Of a stretch of 64,000 nucleotides of DNA, positions 21,036 to 32,439 are shown in pieces. This DNA is from Lunularia cruciata (taxonomy: Eukaryota; Streptophyta; Marchantiopsida; Lunulariales; Lunulariaceae), in contig OX419760.1 in assembly GCA_948567375.1 (NCBI GenBank), positions 16,492,001-16,556,000 of the forward strand, given 5' to 3'. The translations under genes were made by a program, and so were the position numbers. Numbering within the stretch: the stretch's first letter is position 1; each line of letters begins with the position of its first letter. Below the pieces are notes generated by a model that ran no database searches, was not told the DNA's origin, and was given only the letters and a program-made list of their open reading frames with translations.

Positions 21036-22704
21036 CCACCACTATACTAACAAAATTTCCATTTTGGGACCTATTACACTTAGATATCATCTTTAGAGGT
21101 GTTAAAAACCTATTCAATAAGCCTTACCTTGGTGTTATACTTGAATTTATCATTGGGCTTAATCAAATCAAATTTTATGACATTCAAGCCAAGGAAGATC
21201 TAGAATACATTGTAGTATAAGGGAGCTATTACAAATCTCATATACTTTGGATACTCCTTCCTAAACTTGAATATAACAAGATATGAAATACAAAATGTAA
21301 AACCTTTCCTACCATCCATTATCATCAATTTACTATCAAATATTGATTTGATAAGAATAAATAATTTCTTTTCTCATTGCATGGACATCTAATTCATGAA
21401 ACTTAAAAATCAACCAAAAATCCTATAGCAACAATCAAATATCATACCTTGCAAGAGTATCAAACTTGTATAGGTTGAGCCTTCAATATAGTTGTAACAA
21501 ATTAGGTTCCTAGTAAGTGGCTTGATTTCTCCTGTTGGGATTCTTTGTTTCCTTGATCCTCATACTCCAAGAACTTCATTTGGACAATGAGTAGAGGTAA
21601 ACCATAGTCATTTGAATTCTAGTCATACATTTGGCAATGTAATGTCCAATTTGCCAACAATATAAGCAGCCATTATTTTTTTCACTCTTTCTTTGTCTAT
21701 AGTGCCAATTGGTCTCTATTGGATAGCATCAATCTCCATTGGAGCCATCTTCTCCACCCATGTTTGATGTTTTTTCAATTTGCAAGTTGCAAGTTATGTT
21801 TGAGATCAAGTTGTGGCAACCAAGGAACCAAAGTGCTCAACAAATTACATAAAGTCTTCTAAAGTGTTTAGGCTTGCACATGGTAACTTCCAATTTGGTG
21901 CATGACTTCAAGCATCTCATAAGAAAATCTAGAGCTTTTCCTTCCAATATCTTTGAAATCTACATCATGCATTTTGGATTCAATAATATAGCTCTTCATA
22001 TAGTGAATCTACTTCAATTTTACCAATCTATCTTGTGCAACTTGTGCATCATTCACTACTTGGAATCTCTCAATTATTGCCCTTTTGAATTCTTCCCATT
22101 TCTCAATTAGAGAAACAAAGTGTCATTGAGTTTGCTCTTCCTAAATTTCCACCATATTTTTGCCACTCCATCTAATTTGCTCAAAGCCAAGGGAAACTAT
22201 CTCCATTCATCTAGAAGATTTATGCAAAATAACATTCATAATCAAACAAAAATTCTTAATTACACCATGGAGATCTTACCTTCAAATACTTTTGGATTTG
22301 GAAATAAAAGTTAATCTTCTCCCTCTCAAAATGTTACTCTCTCTACTTGCTCCTATTGTTTACTATCACAATCCTTCTCTTCTAGAAATTAAGTAAGATG
22401 CTCAATCTTTTGTTGCATAACAATGATAATTGTGGGTATCATTGCTTTGGCTACTATTCTACCAAAATACCTAGTTGCAATTATCTAAGTTAACACATAG
22501 ATGTAAACATGCACACCACTTCCTATAAGTTACAATCAAAAGAATCAATGGTTCATTGGACAAGATGATTGCATTAAAAAAATCTACCCAAAGCATAAAA
22601 TGATGAATTGCATGGAATGATGCTTTGTTAGAACATGGATATAGAAATTCCAATGGTTTGGGATAAATGGACTTGGTGGTCCATAGATTCTATCCATCTC
22701 CATT
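21036..22704 (-). pseudogene. Family 4 gag and protease remnant (copy 4B)
   Basis: Gag packs the RNA into virus-like particles. The minus strand shows gag-like patches with many stops (GNLGRANSMTL, MGRIQKGNN) and a complete zinc knuckle at 21627-21668, reading CLYCWQIGHYIAKC (CX2CX4HX4C). Sequence from 21036 to about 21600 should hold protease but is too eroded to show an active site. The N-terminal region near 22640 follows the PBS. Confidence 0.6.
21627..21668 (-). other. Gag zinc knuckle (CCHC) of copy 4B
   Basis: Fourteen codons spell C-X2-C-X4-H-X4-C with all four ligands kept. This nucleocapsid motif binds the element's RNA. Its survival in an otherwise decayed gag helps fix the frame. 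Confidence 0.8.
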
Positions 22705-22720
22705 CTTGCTCTTATAATAA
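22705..22720 (-). promoter_or_regulatory. Primer-binding site of copy 4B, tRNA-Met-like
   Basis: Directly after the LTR end the minus strand reads TTATTATAAGAGCAAG, a mutated form of TGGTATCAGAGC, which pairs with initiator tRNA-Met. It starts minus-strand DNA synthesis. Confidence 0.5.
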
Positions 22721-23168
22721 TGTAAATTATCAAGGAGAGAAATATGAGAATGGAAGATTAGAGTGGAAGATCACATTGGAACACTTAAGTGAGTGAAACT
22801 ACAAATTCCTAGACTGACTTGAGCTTCAATATTTATAGATAACTTGGGTAAAAGGCTCTTAAGAAGCTTCCAAGGAAGGTTCTTTCTAGAAGTTGCCTTA
22901 CTTTGAGTGCAAGCTTAGCTAGCCATTTACTTTGTATGTATGCCAAGCTAGCTATTTACTTAGCATACAAGTTAAGCTAACAATCAACTTGGTGTACAAG
23001 TTACTTGATCTCTAGAATTTTCCTAGAAGCTTCTCACCAAGAAGCTTTCATGAATGCTTCTAGAACATGCTTAGAGTTTCCTAGATTTATGTTAGTTTCT
23101 ACCTCTTTTCAACTTTATGTAGCCCCTATTAGCTCCATATTATCTATTGCTAATTCCATATTATCACA
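22721..23168 (-). mobile_element. 5' LTR of family 4 copy 4B
   Basis: 448 bp from TGTGATAATATGG (at 23168 on the minus strand) to ATAATTTACA (22721). It shares with 2261-2709 the CTATAAATA box (near 22830) and the AGAAGCTTC palindromes. It abuts family 3-type sequence at 23169. The matching 3' LTR is lost, so no TSD can be compared. Confidence 0.75.
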
Positions 23169-23990
23169 CCTTGTCTCTACTATCTACTTGAGGATTTTTG
23201 TCTTCTCTTCTTCAAAGCTTACCCATATTGCTTGTAGTTTGGCCATTTCTTCTTCTCCTTCTTCTATAATTTCATGGATAAATTCTTGATTTCTATATCC
23301 ACCATTGTCTAGTACTTGTTGTGTTCAACTTCTATAAAGACCATCATTACCTTTTTTCTTTTTAATTTGCCTTGCAAGATGTACACCTCTTTGTCTCAAG
23401 CCTTCAATTACTCCTTAAAGTCATGTTGCTTTTAGTTATGCTAGAGATGGAGCACCCCATCTCTCCTTTCAGCTTCCAAAGGTCTTCTTTGTACTTTCTT
23501 TGCGCAATCTCTCCATCATCTTTAGGTGGAAGGCTTTTTGTATTAAATTTTGGTCAACTTCCCTTTGGCTATGTATAGGGTGATGACTCTAGCTAGTTCT
23601 TCCTGAGCATTTGCTTTCTCCTTGTGAAAATTTGAGTTATTTAATGGAACTAGTTGATTAGCATCATGTAGTCAATGTTGTCTCCATGAAGCTCTCAATA
23701 GAAAAGGAGCATCTATTGCATCATCTCCAACACTAATCCCATTGTATGGATAACCAATTAGGAGACAAATACCTTTCTAATTTTTGCTCCTCCTTTCTTG
23801 GTGCAACTTATTTTTGCATGCACTTCTTGTGTTGAAGGCTCACCATAGTTCTTGTCAATCTTGACCTATTCTTTGATGATGAGTGTTGGTCATTTGGCCT
23901 CTTGCACTTCTTCTTTGTTTGTGATTGGGTCTTAAGCCTTGGACATATCTTTGTCTTAGTCCTACATTGATCTTTCATGCACAAGTACTT
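23169..23990 (-). pseudogene. Family 3-type ORF2 remnant (copy 3H)
   Basis: The minus strand matches 35153-36105 (blocks around GGTAATGATGGTC and ATGGCCAAACTACAAGC), with short Glu/Lys-rich helical patches broken by stops. It follows the gag-like remnant 24000-25150 in the same orientation, as ORF2 follows ORF1 in 3D. Confidence 0.45.
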
Positions 23991-23999
23991 CTTTAGCCT

Positions 24000-25150
24000 C
24001 AAGTCACCTTTTTCCTTGTTTTTCCTTCCTCCTTATCCTTTGCCTTAAAGATCCTAGTTTTTCATTGTGCTTTCCTTCTTCATCCTTTGTGCTCAATGGC
24101 TTTGCTTCATGATTGTGTTCTCCTCTAGCAAAATCTTTGTCTTTGGCCTAGAGATTCTTCTTCTCTCCCTTGATTACTTAGCCTACTACAACTAAGGCGG
24201 ATTGAGTATCTCCTTCTTTATTGTCTGACCTCTTTCCATCCAAAGATATGATTTTCAAGTGAAGGATTTATTGTTGGTGTAGCCAATGCTCTAGTACTCC
24301 TCCTTGGCATCCTACTCCTTTGTAGAATATTCAATCACTTGAGGGTTCTTCTTTGCTTCCTTGGCTTCTACCTTTGGCCTAGTAGTACCATTGTCCTCTT
24401 CCTCTCATAGCCTATATGTTGTTAGTTTCCTCCATAAGGACAAAGCTCCTTGTATTGGTGAATTCTACATTGGCTTAGTTGTATTTCTTGTACATTGCCT
24501 TTGCTTTTAGATTGGTGGAAAAGTACCCCTTGGAGTGAAGATGGGTTATTAACTTCTTTCTCTATTCATGTGTTAGTATCTTCATTCCCATATAGAAATG
24601 AATGATGAAGAGAGCTAAGTGGGTTACTCTTCCATCTTTTTTCATGACCATGCATAGATCCTAGACTCATTTATGGAACATCTAAGCCTCCTTTATTGGC
24701 CTTTCTTTAAATAGGTATTCAAAGAAATCACCTAGCTATTGTTCAAGTAGGTAGTCTACCTGAACATCTTGATGATTGCTTCTATGATGGCTCTTTGGTA
24801 GGAACTCTATACCCTTCTACTTGCCATCTATTATTTTTTTCTCATCCTTGAAAATGGCCTTCAATCTTTCCTCCATACTCAGATCCAAGCAAGTCCAATG
24901 AGTATCCAAGATCATTGCTTGGTGGTGAATTCTCATGACCTAAGACATCTTGCCAATTCTCCTCTATCTAGGCAAATATTTTTCCTCTCAAGTTCCATGT
25001 TCTATGAACCCAAGAATAGGGAACTCTCAAGTTCCTCATTCTACATTCACTAAATCTCTCAAACTCTTAATGTTCTTTGCCAAAGATGTGAAAACTCTTG
25101 CACGTCTAAGGCTCACACTTGTTTAGCTCTAAAAAAAGTTAAAAGTGATT
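24000..25150 (-). pseudogene. Divergent family 3 gag-like ORF1 (copy 3H)
   Basis: Pieces in shifting frames read MSLGSMHGHEKRWK, SSLHHSFLYG and, near 24530, a motif like the KEYF...FVKVEE ending of 40448-40645. Their order is that of the divergent gag subgroup (3G, 3L, 3M). Upstream 25150-25350 aligns with 41480-41580 (GTAGGT..AC ... CAAATGGTTA), the shared leader. Completely inactivated. Confidence 0.45.
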
Positions 25151-25350
25151 GACCAAGTCTTGATTTTGAGGTTTTAGTCTTGTTGTTACTAAATTTTGGT
25201 AGGTGCACAATGAGCAAGTAGTCCCAATCTATACATATGGGCTCATTGTTACAACCAAATGGTTAGTAATTATAGTTCTTTTTCTTGTTCTTTGTTAAGA
25301 TGGCGGTACCCTTAAGCTGTTGAAATTCCATTTAAATTGATTGACCTCCA

Positions 25351-26104
25351 TGTGACAACTTGGCAAATATCACTTTTGCAGTAATCAGGTAAGTAAAGTT
25401 TGTTCTCATAGAGATATGATTCAAAATTGGTCAAATACAAAATCAAATAGTAATATGCAGTTCTTCTTGGTTGCATCTTCAATCTCTTAGGTAGAAACTA
25501 CACCCAAAAGAGAGTAACAAGCACTCATCACAATCTTGTCATAAATCACAACACCCATAATCAAAAATCTTTCAAATCTTTCCAAACAATGTTGATTGTG
25601 AAGATTCAGTCTCTCCCAAAAATGGCTACTTTGCTGCAAAATGACTTTGTTTCAGAATTGTGTTCCATCTCTCCATTGAAGGCACAACTTCCTTGATCAA
25701 AATTACTTCATATCAACTCAATGATGCACTCACAAATGCAGAATACTACCAACACTACAATTCCTCTCAGATCTATCAAGGCATTGCTTTGATTGCTATC
25801 CACTTAGGATCAAACACATTGAATGGAATTAGAGATATAGAATCCAACATCTTATACTTACAATTGCACTTCAAATTTCTCCAAACACTCATAAACACAC
25901 ACACAAAGTTGATACTCAGAATTTAGCTCAAGCAACGAGCACTGAGATCAACACTTTGCTTTATCTATTCTCAAGAATATGAATACTAAACAACAAAACA
26001 ATACAAATACCACCTTTAAATAAGCAGAGCCCTTTGATAATTACCTAACTTCCTAAACCAATTCCTAACAACTCTACCAACTTGCAGTCCAAAATGACAG
26101 TGCA
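25351..26104 (-). mobile_element. 3' LTR of family 3 copy 3C
   Basis: 754 bp. On the minus strand it starts TGCACTGTCATTTTGG after GATATGAAGAGG and ends GTTGTCACA. It aligns closely with 6759-7514. The flanking 5 bases at 25346-25350 are CTCCA; the other end of the element is not visible, so a TSD cannot be tested. Confidence 0.8.
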
Positions 26105-27330
26105 CCTCTTCATATCTGCACCCTCCTATCTCAAAATTGTTCCTAATCCAATCCAATGTCTACTTCCACTTTGGCTTCTAAACCCAAGGAAAATCCCTTC
26201 ACCTCATGTACTTTGGGTTCTACAACTTCCAATCCTTCTACCAATTCTAACATGTCTTCACTTTGATCTGCAATCAAAGGTATGGGTAACTTATCTACAT
26301 CCTTATCTCACAACCTATTCTTCTCTAATATCTCAAATAACTGACCCAAAGACATTTATTGTTTGATCTTGCACTTTGGGTTCATTCATTACTACTACTA
26401 CTACTCCTTCAACTTCTATCCTATCTTCAATCTAAATTGAAATTAAAATCATGGGTATCCTAACTATGTCTTCTTTCTCTGTCCTAACCATTTCAAATGC
26501 TTCATATATCAAATATTCAGACCCGAAGACTCCTACATCCAATGTTTGACTACCTCAGATTCGGTCACCTTTGTCCTGAAGCAATGTCTCTTGACTCAAA
26601 GTCAGGTAAACCCAAAGTCATATAAGTCCAAAGTTATATAGACCTGAAGAACCCAACCCCAAGTCATTCAACTACTCTACACGTCTACTATAGACATTTC
26701 AAATGCTTGTAACTTCTGCTATAGACCTACAAACTCTACAATTTTGGTGGCAATGGAAAGCTTTGAAGAAGATGCTTCAAACAAGACATAAAAAGCACGA
26801 TTTGGAACCGTGGTCATTGAGATACAGGCCCCACATTCCTCTTGACCTGCAACATCCATTCCGATATAAAGATTCCCTCCTTTGGGTCCAATCTTCCTTT
26901 GGGTTTACACTCATTCGGGTCCAATCTAAGTTCTTCTTCCTCTAACACAAAGTCAACTTCCTTGAGTTGGATCAAAAAATTGGCCTCTCCTTGTTTCTTC
27001 TCCATTTGAATCAATTCAGTTTTAGTAATGCACTTTGTCTTCAAAACTTGTCAAAAATGAAAAATGTGGGTACCACACTCCAAGCCAAAGGTTTCATACA
27101 CCAAATGTCTCCAAGCCAAAGGCTTCATGTGCCAAAGCTTTTTTTGGCCAAATGTCTTCCTTATTGAAATCCTTTGGCGTGGACTCTCCTTCATTTGTGA
27201 CCCCTTTGAGCTTATTCTTTCTACACTCTCCTTTCTTCATCTTTATTTTTTTTGTGTTATTTCCTTCTAGTCCAAAGATCAACTATGTAAAACTATCTTT
27301 CCACCTTGGCTAGCTTTTAACTCATTGTAT
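26105..27330 (-). pseudogene. Internal remnant of family 3 copy 3C
   Basis: The minus strand matches 5570-6080 of copy 3A (EVDFVLEEEELRLDPNECKP and the CATTGCCACCAAAATT block). Like 3A it has leader and tail but no ORF1. A TAC microsatellite sits at about 26390-26404. Positions 27060-27330 carry CCAAAGG-type words related to 41590-41820. Confidence 0.5.
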
Positions 27331-27429
27331 ATTTACAAAAACAAGATGAAATGAAAGAAATATTGTATTTCAGGAAAAGGTGGGGTGTCAAAACATTAAT
27401 AATAGCCATGCCATCTTCTTTGAGTGTAT

Positions 27430-27905
27430 GTTCCAAGGGGAAACAATGAAGTAAACACACATGTTTTCCTACAAGCTAGGAGTATAATCAAGGAATTTGA
27501 GGAAGATGGTAGAGCAACTTACTTAGCCTCTTTGCCATACACTTTTACATGGGACTAAACCTATTGATCAAGGAGGAAAAGAGGAAATTATTGAATCCTT
27601 ATCACATAGCAAGGTATTGTACCATGCAACCCAAAGAGGAAGTATTAGGCTATGAAAATAAAATATGAAAAAACTAAGAGGTTTGTACTGGTGGATGAAG
27701 AGAGAATCACCATGTTCAAGAAGAAGAAATAAACATTGCCAAGATCTCAAGGAGTGACCAAGAGACCAATAAAGAACTACTAAGTGATAGATGTGTCTTT
27801 GGAAGAAGAATTAGAAAATTTGGATGAAGAAGGATCAAAAAATGAAGACAACTCCCTTACAATGTATACGCCAACATCCAAATTATAAGACCAAGAGCAA
27901 TACAA
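27430..27905 (+). pseudogene. Divergent family 3 gag-like ORF1, C-terminal fragment (copy 3M)
   Basis: Open patches read GTKPIDQGGKEEIIESLSHS and YEKTKRFVLVDEERITMFKK followed by a stop, then an acidic tail. FVLVDEE is the same ending as in 3G (13760). No LTR is attached. Confidence 0.5.
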
Positions 27906-28709
27906 AGATACTCAATTTGCATTATGACTACCTAGTTTAAATGGTAAAAACAGATTGTTCTCTTGAGGATACAAGTTGGAAATGACTAGAAACAAAAGGA
28001 AGTATCATAATATCATAAATTTTTTTATTATTCCCTATTTAATCTCTTGGGTAGGAACTACTCCAAGAAGAATGCAATATCACTCATTGTGGCATACTAT
28101 TGAAAAGGGGAAACTAAAAACACTCCCATGATAGATCTACTCCAATTATTCCAAAAGGTGATGATTCACTTCCCAAAGGTAGTTTCACCACAAAGGTAGG
28201 TTATAAGCTAGAGTGTTGGTCATCATTGCCTTGAAGATCACTTCACTACAAATGTTCTATCATTTTACCAGCTAGAAATTTGGAGCCTATATACTACCCT
28301 CCCTAGAAAGTACAATCTTGAAGGAGTCTATGAATTGATCTACTGTTAATCTTTTGATTTCAGGGTACTCTCAATGCTCTAGACTAACCTTAGCACTTCA
28401 ACACGTTGCCTTGCTTCTTTGGAACCCACTAGGATCCAACATCCTAATCAAGAATAAATATCTTCCTACATTCAAGTGCTTGCATCCCTATTATAGGTTT
28501 CCTTACCACTTACTCAATCAGACATTCAATCCATTACTCAAAATAGAGACAGTAAGCACCAAGGAGCATGGGGAGTCCTTGTGTTTAATCTTTGATCTCA
28601 AAAATATGAACATGATTTACAATAGGCTTAAGCCCTAAGTATTTCTCTATCTATACCCCAAAAGGGATCTAACACCAAGAGTTTTCTAGAATATTGTGTT
28701 TGTATCTAC
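27906..28709. other. Mixed remnants; weak family 3 LTR similarity
   Basis: Positions 28040-28230 resemble the minus-strand family 3 LTR (AATCTCTTGGGTAGGAACTAC ~ TCTCTTAGGTAGAAACTACAC). The rest, to 28709, has no recognised feature; it is the target into which the family 2 element inserted. Confidence 0.35.
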
Positions 28710-28714
28710 ACTAT

Positions 28715-29357
28715 TGTAATACTCCAAGTACTGGAGAACTCCCAAAGAGAAACACAAGAGAGAAAACACAAAGCTTCACACTCAATACTCTGATGCCCCA
28801 AAGGAGCATCTTGTCTTTATTATATAACAAAGAGGATCTTTTCAAAGGAATCTCCACCTTTGGATCAAATACATAGATTGGTGATATGTTAGCAAGCTCT
28901 ACCCTTAGATTAGTTGCATGGATGGGTGACATATCAGTCCTTGTCCTATCTAGTTGATCAAATAGGTTTGACTAATGGTATCTTTAGAGAATATTCTTAT
29001 AGGAAGCTCAAAATCACATGGGTGAAGTACTTTGGAAAGCTCTCGATGAGACAAAGAATGGGGAGAGAAGACAAGCCTTTTTCCTAGAGGAGAAAAAGAT
29101 CAAATAGAGGTGTCAACAAAAGAGTACTTCCACTAATAAGGTATTAGCCAAAAACACCTTGAAAACTTTACAGTCTTTAGGCCTCCAAAATTGGCTCAAA
29201 AGTTTTCAGGGTGTTTTTAGACCCTACCTTATTAGTGGAAGTACTCTATTGGTGACAACTCTATCTGATCTACTTAGTATATCACCAATAACATCCTTCT
29301 AGATATTACCAAGCCAATTTCCACTACTAGATAATATATCTAGCTACTAGTATTACA
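28715..29357 (-). mobile_element. 3' LTR of element 2B
   Basis: 643 bp, plus-strand ends TGTAATACTCC and GTATTACA. It is 61 bp longer than the 5' LTR; the extra length matches an inverted copy of part of U3 at 29110-29166. Confidence 0.9.
29110..29259. repeat. Inverted repeat (arms about 57 bp) inside the 3' LTR of 2B
   Basis: The left arm 29110-29166 is the reverse complement, at about 80% identity by eye, of 29202-29259. Shared words are GAGTACTTCCACTAATAAGGTA on one arm and its complement on the other. The 5' LTR lacks the left arm. RNA across it could fold as a hairpin. Confidence 0.8.
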
Positions 29358-29373
29358 AACCTCCCTCCTTTTA
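29358..29373 (-). promoter_or_regulatory. Polypurine tract of element 2B
   Basis: The minus strand reads AAAAGGAGGGAGGTT right before the 3' LTR. The same tract is present in element 2A at 59220-59236. Confidence 0.8.
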
Positions 29374-29660
29374 AGACATAAAATTCTCCTTGCAAAGCTA
29401 TTTTTAAAAAGATTGCACTTGCACCAACACATGGATCAAGTTGGCTCCCATGTTGCCTCATACAATGGGTACTCTTTCCAATACAAGATATTCTACATGC
29501 AATTGGCGGGTACCATAGATGCGCTTTTGGAGAATACTTTCAACTTCATATTCCTTTGTGCCATCAATGAGTGTTGGACAAGGTCTAAATTCTTGGATAT
29601 GTAGTAAAGTGCAGTGGTCAGGGTGCATATCTGCATAGTAAGGAAACATTGAACACTATT
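29374..29660 (-). pseudogene. Chromodomain and integrase end of element 2B
   Basis: The minus strand reads EYEVESILQKRIYGTRQLHVEYLV, matching the chromodomain of 2A (59233-59415), then a frameshift replaces the expected QWKGYSLYEATWEP. The IN C-terminal part (MFPYYADM) ends where the nested LTR begins. Confidence 0.75.
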
Positions 29661-30037
29661 TATGGGAATATTCCCTTATGCATGTGGTCTTATCTTGACC
29701 CAACCACTAAGTCAAGGATTCCTTCACATGGGCTATTCTTGGATTATAGAAGAATACAAAGCAAAAAGGCTTGTGAGTCCAAGAGTTCTTAACTCTTTCT
29801 TCAAAGCCAAACACCTAGGAATAATACCAAGTCAATACATTAAAATCCAAAATAGTGATACTCATTTTTTCCACTTCCTCTAAAGTAAATTCCCCTTTAT
29901 TTTAACTATGACTAAATTTAGCTAATCATGACTAATGTAGAACCATCCTTCATCTCTATATAAATAATATCTCTCAAGTCCTTGTAATACCAAACTAAAT
30001 ATCACAATAGCACATACAAATACAAATGGGTGTTACA
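29661..30037 (-). mobile_element. Truncated family 1 LTR nested in 2B integrase
   Basis: It ends GGGTGTTACA at 30037 (start of the LTR on the minus strand) and matches 48216-48907 for about 377 bp. The other end of the LTR is missing together with about 690 bp of integrase, including all catalytic residues, as judged against element 2A. A deletion across the LTR/integrase junction explains both losses. Confidence 0.8.
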
Positions 30038-31080
30038 ATACATTAATTATTTTGCTGAGTCAATTAACAGAGACTACAATGGAGTCAAACCCTAAGGTTG
30101 TCTTGGATAATTCACAAACCAGATCCGTGCTTACTTATTCTCAATGTTTGTAGGAGTAGGTAAGGGTTGAAGGAGTTTATTGAGAGAAGCTTTATTATTG
30201 ATAGAGTATGCAACTTCAAATATACTCCATCACATCATTGCTCATCTTGGGCTAATAGTGATAATGTTTGACTGCATCTTAGGTCTTGTCTACTCCAATG
30301 TGATGTGCAATGGTGGAATCATGGCATTTTGCTATGATTGTGGTTCTTATACTTGCGGCATCTAGGGTTCTTAAGTTGCCATCATAAAAGGTGAGTCCTT
30401 TGATATTAGTGATGTCTTTGGATGACATACAATCTATGGGTCGATTTTTGTAGTAGCAAGAATCCTTGGCCAGAATTTTAGGTTCATCTTGACATCTACT
30501 ACCAGATTGTTTGCCATAGGCATACGGGTGAATGCATCTACAAGTTGCTTTTTGCCTTCTACTTATGTGATCATCATGTTGAACCATTGTCTCCACTTTG
30601 CCTACCAAATCAATTGATAAGATAGATCTTTTTGTGTCTTTGAGGTAGACTAAAGAGATCTTGAAATATTGTCTCCACTACAAATGCCTTCTCACCAAAA
30701 TAGTATTTTCAATGCTGTAAGGAACATGACCAACTCTTCTTGTTCAGCGGTATGATAATTGCATTCTATTGGTAAAATTTCTTGAGAGAAATATATAATT
30801 GGGTGCCATCTATCATTCCATTCTTGTTGTAGGATTGCTCTTATTGCAATTCTTGATGCATGTACAACTAACTTGATTAGATATTTTGGGTCATACTATT
30901 TCAATATTGGTGCATGTAGTAATGTGTCTTTTAATTCCTTCAAGGCCAATTCTTGTGTGGTTCTCCACATCCATTTCTTCCTCTTGCTAAGTTGTGTTTT
31001 TAGAGGTTTGTAACATTAGAAAAGTCCTTGACAAATTGATAATAAAACTCCATGAATCCATCAAGAAACTCTTGATTTGA
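30038..31080 (-). pseudogene. RNase H and integrase N-terminus of element 2B
   Basis: The region 30608-30279 reads the tether (CRCIHPYAYGKQSG ~ [12 protein letters not shown] in 2A), IKGLTFYDGNLRT and the zinc-binding start AKCHDSTIAHHIGVDKT. RNase H lies at about 30650-31000 with stops. Same order and spacing as 2A. Confidence 0.75.
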
Positions 31081-32130
31081 ATCTAATCTTTTAGAGCATC
31101 CTATTTTTGAATGACCTTTATTTTATCTATTAACACTTGGATACCTTTTGGACTTACCTTTTGGCCCCGTAGTCTACTTCAGACTTGCCAAACTTGTACT
31201 TTCAGATTTTGGCATACAACTAATTTTGTCATAGAATTTGGAGGACTTCTTACAGATGTTGTTTGTGATCAATCATCATCCTACTATAGACTAAGAGATC
31301 ATCAAGTAAAGTGGTGATAGATTTATCCATGTATGGATGAATAGTCATTCATCAAACTCATGAAAGTGGCTAGAGTGTTGGTGATGCCAAATGGCACCAC
31401 CAAGTACTCAAAGTGACCATACCTTGTTCAAAAGGAAGTTTTGTATACATCTTCCTTTACAATCCTCATTTGATTGTAACACCTCTATAAATCAAGTTTG
31501 GTGAAGTACTTGGCCTTGTTGAGTTGATCAAACAGGTCATCTTTACAAGGTAATGGGTATTTATTTTTCAGTATTTGTTGATTTAGTCCCCAATAGTCAA
31601 TGCACATGCGCATTGTTCCATCTTTCTTCACAAACAAGACAGGAGTCCTACATGGTGGTATATTGGGTTAGATAAACTCTTTTTGAAGTATCCTTCATTT
31701 GAGCCTTACACTCATCCAACTCATGAGGTGATAATCAATATGAGGCCTTACAAGGAGGCATCTTCCTAGGAAGTATCTCAATTTTATGATCTACTCTCTA
31801 TTTTGGTGGTAATCTTAAGGGTAAATCATCCGGAAAGAATCTTGAAACTCATTAACCACATCTTGCAACTTGTCAAGAATTTTTCCATTGGGTTGTGCAC
31901 TTTGGAGTTCTCTTGTTATACCTATGAAACATCTATTTGTCTTACCAATAGATATAGTCCTTATGACATAAAGAGGCCGTTCTTGCCTTTGTGATCTTTC
32001 TTTAACCCAAAAGATCTTCTATTGGGTAGTTCTCACTACTTTCTTTCTCCAATCAACCACAAGGTTGTAGTGCTCCATCCACAACATACCTAAGATTACA
32101 TCATAACAAGCTAACTATATCACTTGCCAC
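31081..32130 (-). pseudogene. RT of element 2B
   Basis: DNA-level match to 61300-62250 of element 2A throughout, e.g. the region of MPFG...YLV near 31390-31440 and the leader into RT (TPPCKAPY-like) near 31750. Stops and small indels are frequent and no long open frame remains. Confidence 0.7.
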
Positions 32131-32141
32131 TCAATTGCTTC

Positions 32142-32400
32142 TTAATACTCTCCTTCAAAGAGTGTTACTTTTCTAAGTAACAACTCAATCCTCTCTGTCT
32201 TACCATTAAGAAAATCTAGTTTGTCATTCTCATCCTTCTCTAGTTCCATTCCCAACCTTATTGCAACAAAGCAAGACAAGAAATTCTTTTTTGCTCTAAG
32301 GTCTATCAATACTCTTACTTGATTGCCTTCTAAGACTCCATTTACAACAATCAATTGTACGTTTATCTTCCTCCACCTTTGCACACTTGTCTTCTTCCTT
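32142..32400 (-). pseudogene. Aspartic protease of element 2B
   Basis: The minus strand reads [19 protein letters not shown], then LRAKKNFLSC where the family has a D-(S/T)-G-A loop. The catalytic loop is lost (Gly to Arg), so the protease is inactive even apart from other breaks. Confidence 0.75.
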
Positions 32401-32439
32401 GCCCACTTTTATGCTTCTCCATTGAGCCAATAAGGCCAC

